A DNA stretch of 64,000 nt from Agapanthus africanus (taxonomy: Eukaryota; Streptophyta; Magnoliopsida; Asparagales; Amaryllidaceae): the NCBI GenBank assembly GCA_030015575.1, contig CM057338.1, forward strand, positions 629,602,189-629,666,188. The letters run 5' to 3'. Under the pieces are notes generated by a model that saw nothing but the letters and a program-made list of their open reading frames with translations, was not told the origin of the DNA and ran no database searches. Made by a program: the position numbers and the translations under genes. Positions 1 through 10,765 of the stretch are shown piece after piece. Each line of letters opens with the position of its first letter. Position 1 is the first letter of the stretch.

Positions 1-71
1 CTTCCCTTTGAAGGTACGCGTATCGGTATATTTTTAAATTCGGGGACGAATTTCTTTTAAGGGAGGGAGAT
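1..71 (+). mobile_element. E0: 3' end of the interior of a Ty3/gypsy Tekay-type element
   Basis: The window opens in the last bases of a gypsy element. A ggggacgaatttc word followed by a purine tract (aagggagggaga, about 59-70) is the usual chromovirus Tekay/Del arrangement just before the 3' LTR. All coding parts of the element lie left of the window. Confidence 0.75.
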
Positions 72-500
72 TGTAACACCTTAGAATGTGTTTTGTAGCT
101 AATTATATTTTAATTTATGGTTTTTAATAAAAAGTTTACCAATATGGTTTTTAAATATTTTATCCCATTTTATGAGTATTTTGTTAGAATTTTTCTTAGC
201 ACACACACACTTGTGCATGTAAACTAGGGTTTAGAGACGGGGTTAGACCATGATTAGCAAGCATGATGGATTAACCCATTCTCTTTAAGTTAATAAATAT
301 TGTTTAGGTGTTTTGGGTTTATTGTTTACGGTTTGTTTTAAAATAAAAAGGATTTAAAATTATAGTTGAAATGTTGACTTTGTGAGAGGGGGAGGGTATG
401 GTGCTACATGGAGAGAGTGCCATGCCTCATTAATGAAGTGAGAGAGAGTGAGAAGGGGGGTTGTTTGCATTCTCTCATTCTCACTCATTGCTCTCATTCT
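72..500 (+). mobile_element. E0: Tekay-type 3' LTR, left part
   Basis: The LTR begins tgtaacacc directly after the purine tract, as Tekay LTRs do. It is cut at 500 by insertion of E1 and resumes at 10766. No independent gene is seen; a CT/GA-rich patch lies at about 430-500. Confidence 0.75.
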
Positions 501-2770
501 TGTTGGAGATAGTGCCCTCAGAGTCAATTATTGGATCACAGGCACGTGATTGCAATGATTGAGGGAGGACCTATCCCGGTACGACAGTCTTACTCGAGAT
601 GATAGTATGCTATCTGGTTTACCTTTATCATCATGTACTGCTTTAGATGACCTGACAGGTCGCTATTGCACGTTGATAGAGCCCCTAGGATTCTTGCTTG
701 ACGACCAGCAGTATGAGGGCGATCATATACGTGAGAGCTGGGGTCTACAAGCATATCCTTAAAAGGTCCCTAGTCGTAGGAGTTTCGAGACAGGGCATCG
801 ATTCTCCAGAGTAGACTAGTGTATACAGTCGAGACCCCGACGAGGGGCGGTGGCCGGTCTCACAAGCCACTGGTGTCAGTTGGTTCACCTAAGATGTATA
901 CAGGTGCTCATTGGGTTATGAGTACACCGGACAGGACTCGCCGGGAACATGCTAGTTGGTCTTATACCTGACGTCAGATAGCAGTTCCCAGGTGACATGG
1001 GTACAGGTTAGTTCATCGACCTGGGGATCGTCATTTGTCTCGTGTGAGTTCCCACTGTGCTTTGATTACTACCCTACCACGGCTCAAAGGAGTCGTGCAA
1101 ACAGGTTTTAGTTGGGTACAGTCCTGAGCCACATGGAGGCAGTGAGAGGATCTTCGGGGGTTCGTCTCTCCCGGTATTGGGGGTGAGGTCGTGCTGTGTC
1201 TAGGAGAGCCATTACACGAAGTCCTTGGCCAAGGCAGGAGATTTACTGTTAGGTATTCCAGTAGTATCTCAGGGTGTTCTGGGCTACACTCCGACACGAC
1301 TTGTACCGCTTTTGGGGGACTGACTTTTACCCACCCCTTAGGCCCGACATGCGATGCTCATAGACGAACGGACCGGACTGTATGGATATTGTCACTGACA
1401 GGCTCAGTAGAGTGTCAGGATGAGTTCGCTCATCGACGTCCCTTTTAGTCAATAGCTGGTGGCCCGTTACGTATTGGCTTATACCTCTGACGTGCTAGTG
1501 GTTAAATCCACAGCCATAGTATTAACGAGTCTTTAGAGTCCACCACACAATCAGTTACTCAGCTTTCGGGCGAAACGCTGTAGAGGCCGTATGGAGATAT
1601 GGCAGGGTCCGATCAGATACGTGCGGTATTGCACGGATCAGGATCGGACGGTTTGTACTCGAGGCCGTATGGAGATATGGCAGGGTCCGATCAGATACGT
1701 GCGGTATTGCACGGATCAGGATCGGACAGTTTTGTACTAGTGGCCATATAGTGATATGGCAGGGTTCGATCTGATACGTGCGGTATTGCACGGATCAGGA
1801 TCGGACGAACATTACTAGCCGGCTTTGGTTTAAGCCGGATCCTAGTTTAGTACAGTGTAGATTTTGTCTCTTTGCATTTGTATCCGGACGGAATACAGAT
1901 GCGGGTGTGTATGCACAGTATCGGGGTTTTCCTGTAATTTATTACGGGACCAGTTTTCTGGAGTTGCCAGTTTGCATTCCGTTCCGGCCGGTTTTCGTTT
2001 GTTCTTTCCCGGCCGGACTTTTCCGATGGAGGGGGTTATTTGCAATTGTGCAAATAACATTTGTGGAGGGGGTTTCTTGTAATTGTATTGATTTTGATAT
2101 CTTTCTTCCATCACTTGCATTTAATGAGATTTGAAGGGTTATGGTTTGGGTGTAACATTGTTATGATGATGTTTGTATATGGACACCTCCTTACTTTATC
2201 CTACCATCACCTCCCTTCATGTTTGGTTTTTTCCTCCACCATTCTCACACTTAAATGGCCGGCCACTTCATGGGAATGAGAGAGTTGATTTCATTTTTGG
2301 TGTGGCAAGAAATTAAGCATCCATCTCATTTTAGCTTGCCACCAAAAATTCCCAAGTTCATATCTTGTTGATTCCTCCATCAAGGCAACTTCACAAACTC
2401 CATGAGACATAGACTCTACACTACACATTCTACAGCAAGTCTTGGGCACGTCGACTTGCCAGCTTCATGCCCGAGTTGCCTCGGTATTGAGGCGGGAGCC
2501 CGTAAAAGATGCAGACGATGTGGTGCCCTTCCGGCAAGGATGCGACGACCGGAGTTTCTGCGGGAGATCGGGACGACGAGAAGACCGGAGGACTCGGATC
2601 ACTCGGTATATCTCTAACCCGTCTTGTTGTTAGCTAGATCTAGTTTAATGGCCCGATCCGGGGTTTAGTGCGCGGTGGTGCCGGTTTGCAAAGTTCGCAA
2701 AATTAAAGTTTATCACCGTTTCCGCATTTGGCCGTCGGATTGACGGCCGGGGCGCCGCCGTGCACTTACT
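501..2770 (+). repeat. E1 5' LTR
   Basis: It starts tgttgg and aligns without length change to 8496-10765. It contains a hairpin unit repeated three times (1583-1806), a stem-loop at 1874-1902, one at 1931-1948 and a perfect 10-bp stem with a 4-nt loop at 2035-2058. Small reading frames within it have no family features and are taken as chance. Confidence 0.92.
1583..1806 (+). repeat. Three tandem 78-79 bp hairpin units in the E1 LTR
   Basis: Units start at 1583, 1661 and 1740; the third is diverged. Each holds gtccgatc and gatcggac arms around a central loop. The same array recurs in the 3' LTR (about 9578-9801). Confidence 0.85.
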
Positions 2771-2771
2771 G

Positions 2772-2784
2772 TGGTATCAGAGCC
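2772..2784 (+). other. E1 primer binding site (initiator Met tRNA)
   Basis: tggtatcagagcc lies one base after the 5' LTR and matches the complement of the plant initiator-Met tRNA 3' end, the usual primer of copia elements. Confidence 0.92.
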
Positions 2785-4224
2785 TCTCCATTAACTTCGT
2801 CTAGCTTCGTTTGATGTGTTTTGCATTTCCGATCGACCAAAATTCCAAAATCCACATTTTCACTCACATCAGTTTTTTGTCGAATTTTTTCTGGCTCTAA
2901 AAATTTTTCAGGTTGTAGAAAACTGATGTACAAGAAATTATAAGACTTCTGTAAAAATTCGATACAGTGAATCGACCACTCAAGCGCAGAACCGCGGCCA
3001 AACCCCCCCTTGGGCCGCGGTTCCGCCGCACATTGGTGTCCTCGCTGCATTACTTTTTTACAGAAGGCTTCTGGGATGATTTTAGGGGTTTTGGAATATT
3101 AAAATTGGGCCCAGTATTTCTGTGAGTGCTACAGTATTGTTTGGGGGCCCACTTGTTAATTTTTGATCGATCGGATATTTTAAACACATTATTTCACAGT
3201 ATTTACATTATATCTGCGACCGTGAATGTCACTCGATCGGTAAATCCGGTCTAACTGCTATAGCCCGGTTAGACGGATTTGCGAACGTGACTTTCACGTT
3301 GATGTTCTGTGTTTTTGCTGTGATGTTGCGGATCGGTCGTGGGGGATAGCATGGATGCAATGCTAGTACAGTTTTGTTGTATTATATTCATTTGATTTTG
3401 CGGGACGAGCGTCCGACATGTGGACCGCCGTCACTGCCTGTTTGTATTATTCTTTTGGGGCACGACCTGGTTGCGGTCGATGTACCCGTTGTATGTATAT
3501 TTTACTTTCTGTACTAGGATTGCCCCGCGGTGGGGTGCACGGATAGCCGGGTTCTGGAGGGCAACAAGCCCGCATCTCAGGGCATTGAGACGGAGGGGGC
3601 TTCAGTCTGGAATTGGCGGGCTATTCGCCGCACTCGTAGGGGGTACAGGTTGACCCAGGAGGGGTGCCCAAGTTACCGGATTCCGTGAAGTGCTGGGTGG
3701 TCCATTCACGGCGCTGAAGGGGGCTGCCTCGCTTCAGGTTTTGGCGGGTGACTTGCCGCGCCCGTAGGGGTCTAGGTTTTCATTGCACAGGCTATCCACA
3801 TGACCAGGGGAACGTCGGGTTTCAGTAGTAGCTCTGTGAAACCCGGGGATCCCAGATATCTGTATTGTTCTGTGATGCTGTACATTTCTGTGATGTTGCA
3901 TTTTATTCACGCCTTGAGCGAAATATAATATATTGGTATATATATTAGTAGATGTTGTATATGTTTTTCATCCGCGCTAGTCCAGTCCCCGCTCTGCCGT
4001 TAGTTAGCTAACCTAACGGGTGATGACGGGACCCAGTGGCGAATGCGGATGGCATATACATACGTCAGTATATTTTCGTTCTTTGTGGTGTGATCAATTG
4101 ATGGGACTGCGTTGATTCGGATCAATGCAAGTTAAACAAACCTAATCTGATGTTGTTGGAACACTTTTCAAAAAGCTGTTACTGCAAGGACGTTCACTTT
4201 TGTTTTGCATCGTGGTATTCATTT

Positions 4225-4450
4225 GGAATATCCTGCCCCTCAGTCGACGAGGCAAGGGCCGAGATCCCTTCACCGGGAGTGACCCCTTGGACAGAAGTTT
4301 GCGTCAGGGCATTAACTTCACTATAGCCGATTACTTTTGCTTTGCACCGTGGTATTCAGTTGGAATATCCTGCACCTCATTCTACAGGGAAAGAGCCGAG
4401 ATCCCTTCACCGGGAGTGACCTCTTTAGTAAAGGTTTTCGTCACTATATT
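4225..4450 (+). repeat. Duplicated 137-bp leader domain (E1)
   Basis: ggaatatcc occurs at 4225 and again at 4362, each time followed by ccgagatcccttcaccggga and gtgacc. Each copy can form an aaggg...ccctt stem or a close variant, plus a tcac...gtga stem. The same pair occurs in E3 (19085 and 19222), in E5 (minus), and twice in E4 (minus, about 48856 and 48999). Confidence 0.75.
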
Positions 4451-4564
4451 TTCTAAAAAGCTATCCGTTCCTTCAACGATATCAAGTTCATTACGTTAAA
4501 GGTTTTCGCCAGAAACCATTCGTAGCCCTCCGTCGTTTCATATGGATAGTCAATAGTATTCAAG

Positions 4565-4774
4565 CTGTGTATGTTGGCCAAAGTCAAGGCACAGTGTTTG
4601 GTAGCTGTTGGTTATTCATATGCAGCATAGATAGATGTGTTGGTTTGGGGCAGTCGTACTACCATTTTGGCCCAAGTCAAGGGTATGTACGGGTGGGCTC
4701 AAATTAACCTGGAGAATGACGGGTTGAACTTGACATGTGACTTATGATATGTTGGCCAAAGTCAAGGTCGTAAG
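4565..4774 (+). other. Triple stem-loop RNA motif in leader (E1)
   Basis: There are three hairpins: 4565-4594 (ctgtg/cacag), 4655-4691 (cgtactacc/ggta plus gtacg) and 4741-4774 (cttatga/tcgtaag). Each presents the loop ttggccaaagtcaagg or a one-base variant. E3, E4 and E5 have matching triplets with compensating stem changes. Confidence 0.75.
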
Positions 4775-7700
4775 AGCATGGGGTAGAAATCACATCGGGA
4801 GTTTCAAAAGAACTGAAACTTGCCAGATATGCGCATACCTTCTGGAGTGTGATGACGTGAGCGGATTCCGTCACGTTATCATGCGATGAGAGTTGGATCC
4901 CGATTCCCACTGATGAGTTAGTTTTCTCCTCGGGTATTCCCGACTAATTCTTCTTATAGGTTTGGAGGAGAATTTGAGGTACAGTGGGAGGTTTCCAGAT
5001 TAGATAAATTGGTAACCATTCTGATCTAGGTTAGAGTGCACGCTGAGTGTTTCTTTTCTCTCTCTCTGGCAGCGACCATTGACCCGACCCTAAGACTATG
5101 ACTCAGTGACCAAGTTGACCGAACCTTCTTAACACTGGCTTTTGGATTGTCAGAGTTGCAGACCTCATTGCCACTCCTACTTTTACCCTTTTCTCCAGGA
5201 CACCCCGTATTACTGCGAACGTCCACTTCCATTGGACAAAACCATCGTATGGTTATATACGAACTCGAAGGGATTTATTCGAGGATGGTTTTCGGTTTTG
5301 GAGAAAACGGATAGGATTATTCAGTTGTCTTTTCCCTTTTACCTTCTCTCAAGTTGTGAGTACTCCTTGGTTTAGGAGATAGTACACCTATTATGCAAAT
5401 TGGATAGTCTTCTTCCAAACCTTAGGCTGGTGCCGACCGGTAGGGAATGAAGAAAACCAATTAGCATAACGATGGTGTGCAGAAGGTATTAAGATTAAGA
5501 CAAAGCAAGGGATTAGTAAGAGGGCAAAATAAATTGCGACTGATATTCACGACCAAACCAAGTATTTCTTCGCCAATCCTAAATCACCTTTGTATTTCTC
5601 CAGGACACTCCGTATCACTACGAAGATCCACAGTTTATTGGATACTCCATCGTATGGTTATATACGAACTCGAAAGGAACTTGTTCCAGTTCGGGGATGG
5701 ATTCTGGTCCAGGAGAAATAGGAATAAGGTTTATTCGGTTGTCTTTTATCTTCACCTTCTCTCATTGCGAGTGCTCCTAGGACTAGGACAGTACACCCAT
5801 TATGCTTATTGGATAGTCTTCTTCCATACCATAGGCTGGTGCCGAACGGTAGGGAAGGAAGAAAACCATTTGGCCTAAGGGGTGTGCAGAAGGTAATGAC
5901 TAAAGACATATAAAGGGATTTGGAGAGGTGGCAAAGAATTATACGGTTATAGTTGTGAATCTGGATAATGGTAGAGGCATTACTAGGAATACCAGGATAC
6001 CCCATTGAAACATTTCAATGTTTCAGTTCAACTGTGTACTGTTAAAAGAAAACTGATTTCCCGATTAGACACTTGCTCCAGGGTATGTATTTACCAGGTT
6101 TGATTCTCACATCTGTATGGTTTTACAGATGATGAGTGGGAGTAAGTTATTGGGAATTGGGTGATCGTCCTCATTATATCGGGATTCGTTGTAATCGGTG
6201 ATATTTGAGGAGATCACCTGGGCTGTTTGCCGGTCGGCAAATATTTGGTTTTGAATAACCGCTGTTGTGCACCAATTTCAAATTGATATATCTGTACGTC
6301 TATTTTCATAGAGTGAGATATATCTTTTGATATTATGCCAATGACATTTACCTATATCAGTGGATGGTTAGGTAAGGAGCATTAAACAGCGGTGTAATTC
6401 TTCTTAACCATAAGTACAGTTTTCAACCTACGACACACAGTGAAAGAGTTGTTAGACTCAGCGGACTTATACAGAGTATTGTATGTTGTCCAGTGTCCAT
6501 TAGGATAGAGGGGTTGGTCCTCATACTATATTCTGTTTACTTTTAACTTCTCTAGTTCTTAGACATGTGTTTCGTAGAAACACAGGGTCTAAGTTTTGAG
6601 GAGTTATAGGTATTTGAATAGAGTAGAGAACCAGGTGTAGCAAGTATCGGGATTCTTCAAAGTGATCGAAGATGTAGATACTTGCGTATGGTATTCAGTA
6701 ATGATAAAGAGAAATTGCTTCTCTTTCAGGTTACTCATAATTGGAAGTGTTCCTAAGTTGAGTAACGCTGATCGGCCCCCTTCCATTTAGTTGACATGCA
6801 CTGGGGACAGTTGCATGATTTGAATCTGGTTCAATTAAATCAGTGCCTCTGGTTCTATATTGGATATAGAACAGTTCATATCTTAACGTTGTTAAGGTAC
6901 GGGGAGTTGTCCGGCTTATGATTAAAACCAGACTCTGGACAGCTCAAGGCACGTTTCTGTAATGGCTGTTTGTGGGTTGACCCAGGCTATGACGAGGGTT
7001 GACTTTCTACCATCTGGAAGATCAATAGTGATATTGTTCTTAACTCGCCACATTTTAAAAGAAATGGTTATTTTTCAGAAAACAGTAGTGGGAGTATGGT
7101 AGAACTGGAAGCGATTCCAGAACCGCAAACGATTACTGAAGATTTGATAAGGAACCTAAAGATTCAATCTAATTTGACATTCCATTGGCCACTCCGCAGA
7201 TAAGGTGGGTAACTTCAGGCACCCGAGAGGTACTCCGGTAGCCTCAAGGACGGTGACAGGGAAGTTCTTGTTTACCCACACTTGCCATTGTTGTTGTTCC
7301 AGGCTGCGAGACCCGGCAGGAGGATGAGTATAGCGTCGTTCTAAACTAGCTTTAGAAGTGCACGTCTATATGACTCTGCCAGAGGGTTGTCGTAGTCAGT
7401 GGGAGCAGTGGAAGCATTGGTGGACATCAGGCTTATGTCTATTTATAGACTAAAGCAGATATAGCGGAGATAGATCATCTATTTCTGATGTGACAGTCAT
7501 GGGTTTGACGTCATCAGAATAGGGGATGGATCTGTTGAGAAGGTAGTAGGGTGTGATGTCATGGTATTTGGATGACATACACAAAGTAGGAAGTGATATT
7601 CCTATACTACGATCGGTTATACTTTGGTCGTCACACAGTGGTTTCTCCACATGGGACTTGGACATTATATCAGACATACTGGTTACTAGATCTATGGTTT

Positions 7701-8480
7701 TAGATCTAGATTTGGGTGGTTTCCCAATCAGGGTACTTTGACAGCATTCTAAGAGTATTTAGAATGGACGACTCCTGGCACGGTAGTGTACCTGCAGGTG
7801 ATGGAGTCACCCTCTCTAAAGGTGTCTTTTAGACTAAAGTAGAGAGGGATGTGCATGATTGGCAGATCACTTGCTTAGGCAATTGAGTCAATCATGAGAT
7901 GTCAAGTACCACACCAGATGTTGTTCTTGCACTAGATACAATAAGATGATATTGATCCAATCCTGGAGAAACAATCGGAAGCAGTTTTAGAACATAAGTT
8001 AATGTTCTAGGGAATTGATAACAGCAGCCTCCTTTAGGAGACGGTTATCATTCCAGGCTTCCAAGGTGACATGGACGACAAGGATGTTGTCAGAGTTATA
8101 GTTTTTCCTTCTGACGAGGGGCAGTGTTTTGGACAGGTGATCCAAGGCAATACTGAGGGTGGCATGGCGCAGGATACTGATTAAGTTCAGTTGACGATAC
8201 AGTCTAAGAAGTTTGGATTTGGAGTTCATTTATGAGCTCGGTCCCATCAGACATCCAGACACTCTAAGACAGGTATTGCTCATTTCGGGAGATGGCATTC
8301 TCCACGAACTTGAGATTTAGAGAGACATAGAAAGAAACATCAGAGCGGATCCACTTGCTGAGGCTATTCCTCGAATGCAATAGTCTCGCAAACGAGCTTT
8401 GTGAGAATGACTAGTAGAGGAGTTGGGTGTTCAGTATCACACGGGCTGTGAGTATGCGACATCGCAATAATTGGCCTTGA

Positions 8481-8495
8481 GGGCAAGTGGGAGAT
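8481..8495 (+). other. E1 polypurine tract
   Basis: gggcaagtgggaga directly precedes the 3' LTR, at the usual place for plus-strand priming. Confidence 0.85.
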
Positions 8496-10765
8496 TGTTG
8501 GAGGTAGTGCCCTCAGAGTCAATTATTGGATCACAGGCATGTGATTGCAATGATTGAGGGAGGACCTATCCCGGTACGACAGTCTTACTCGAGATGATAG
8601 TATGCCATCTGGTTTACCTTTATCATCGTGTACTGCTTTAGATGACCTGACAGGTCGCTATTGCACGTTGATAGAGCCCCTAGGATTCTTGCTTGACGAC
8701 CAGCAGTATGAGGGCGATCATATACGTGAGAGCTGGGGTCTACAAGCATATCCTTAAAAGGTCCCTAGTCGTGGGAGTTTCGAAACAGGGCATCGATTCT
8801 CCAGAGTAGACTAGTGTATACAGTCGAGACCCCGACGAGGGGCGGTGGCCGGTCTCACAAGCCACTGGTGTCAGTTGGTTCACCTAAGATGTATACAGGT
8901 GCTCATTGGGTTATGAGTACACCGGACAGGACTCGCCGGGAACATGCTAGTTGGTCTTATACCTGACGTCAGATAGCAGTTCCCAGGTGACATGTGTACA
9001 GGTTAGTTCATCGACCTGGGGATCGTCATTTATCTCGTGTGAGTTCCCACTGTGCTTTGATTACTACCCTACCACGGCTCAAAGGAGTCGTGCAATCAGG
9101 TTTTAGTTGGGTACAGTCCCGAGCCACATGGAGGCAGTGAGCGGATCTTCGGGGGTTCGTCTCTCCCGGTATTGGGGGTGAGGTCGCGCTGTGTCTAGGA
9201 GAGCCATTACACGAAGTCCTTGGCCAAGGCAGGAGATTTACTGGTAGGTATTCCAATAGTATCTCAGGGTGTTCTGGGCTACACTCTGACACGACTTGTA
9301 CTGCTTTTGGGGGTCTGACTTTTACCCACCCCCTAGGCCCGACATGCGATGCTCACAGACGAACGGACCGGACTGTACGGATATTGTCACTGACAGGCTC
9401 AGTAGGGTGTCAGGATGAGTTCGCTCATCGACGTCCCTTTTAGTCAATAGCTGGTGGCCCGTTACGTATTGGCTTATACCTCTGACGTGCTAGTGGTTAA
9501 ATCCACAGCCATAGTATTGACGAGTCTTTAGAGTCCACCACACATTCAGTTACTCAGCTTTCGGGCGAAACGCTGTAGAGGCCGTATGGAGATATGGCAG
9601 GGTCTGATCAGATACGTGCGGTATTGCACGGATCAGGATCGGACGGTTTGTACTAGAGGCCGTATGGAGATATGGCAGGGTCCGATCAGATACGTGCGGT
9701 ATTGCACGGATCAGGATCGGACAGTTTTGTACTAGTGGCCATATAGTAATATGGCAGGGTTCGATCTGATACGTGCAGTATTGCACGGATCAGGATCGGA
9801 CGAACATTACTAGCCGGCTTTGGTTTAAGCCGGATCCTAGTTTATTACAGTGTAGATTTTGTCTCTTTGCATTTGTATCCGGACGGAATACAGATGCGGG
9901 TGTGTATGCACAGTATCGGGGTTTTCCTGTAATTTATTACGGGACCAGTTTTCTGGAGTTGCCAGTTTGCATTCCGTTCCAGCCGGTTTTCGTTTGTTCT
10001 TTCCCGGCCGGACTTTTCCGATGGAGGGGGTTATTTGCAATTGTGCAAATAACATTTGTGGAGGGGGTTTCTTGCAATTGTATTGATTATGATATCTTTC
10101 TTCCATCACTTGCATTTAATGAGATTTGAAGGGTTATGGTTTGGTTGTAACATTGTTATGATGATGTTTGTATATGGACACCTCCTTACTTTATCCTACC
10201 ATCACCTCCCTTCATGTTTGGTTTTTTCCTCCACCATTCTCACACTTAAATGGCCGGCCACTTCATGGGAATGAGAGAGTTGATTTCATTTTTGGTGTGG
10301 CAAGAAATTAAGCATCCATCTCATTTTGGCTTGCCACCAAAAATTCCCAAGTTCATATCTTGTTGATTCCTCCATCAAGGCAACTTCACAAACTCCATGA
10401 GACATAGACTCTACACTACACATTCTACAGCAAGTCTTGGGCACGTCGACTTGCCAGCTTCATGCCCGAGTTGCCTCGGTATTGAGGCGGGAGCCCGTAA
10501 AAGATGCAGACGATGTGGTGCCCTTCCGGCAAGGATGCGACGACCGGAGTTTCCGCGGGAGATCGGGACGACGAGAAGACCGGAGGACTCGGATCACTCG
10601 GTATATCTCTAACCCGTCTTGTTGTTAGCTAGATCTAGTTTAATGGCCCGATCTGGGGTTTAGTGCGCGGTGGTGCCGGTTTGCAAAGTTCGCAAAATTA
10701 AAGTTTATCACCGTTTCCGCATTTGGCCGTCGGATTGACGGCCGGGGCGCCGCCGTGCACTTACA
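8496..10765 (+). repeat. E1 3' LTR
   Basis: It runs tgttgg to cttaca, 2270 bp, the same length as the 5' LTR. It is followed by the attct target duplication and then by the rest of the Tekay LTR. Confidence 0.92.

Larger units (their letters stand above)
2785..8480 (+). mobile_element. E1 interior: long leader plus decayed pol-like sequence
   Basis: No long reading frame is present. The first 2.3 kb is a leader conserved with E3, E5 and in part E4. It includes a duplicated 137-bp domain (about 4190-4450) and three stem-loops (4565-4774). A segment at about 5340-5480 is repeated near 5750-5890 (period 409). From about 7080 onward, patches resemble the copia integrase-RT linker and RT palm region of E2. 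About 68-90 aa frames on either strand are chance. Confidence 0.75.
501..10765 (+). mobile_element. E1: non-autonomous Angela-related copia element (LARD-like), complete
   Basis: The element spans 10,265 bp with two 2270-bp LTRs, a Met-tRNA primer site, a polypurine tract and a 5-bp target duplication attct (496-500 and 10766-10770). It lies inside the Tekay LTR. The interior has no long reading frame but keeps scattered similarity to Angela-type copia pol. It is structurally whole at its ends yet must have relied on enzymes from another element. The LTRs differ at about 36 positions by eye (about 1.6%), or about 0.6 million years at the grass-calibrated 1.3e-8 rate, which may not suit this species. 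Confidence 0.9.

Noticed and set aside
2772-2784. tRNA gene remnant
   Set aside because: Only 13 bases match initiator-Met tRNA and they abut an LTR; they are a primer site.
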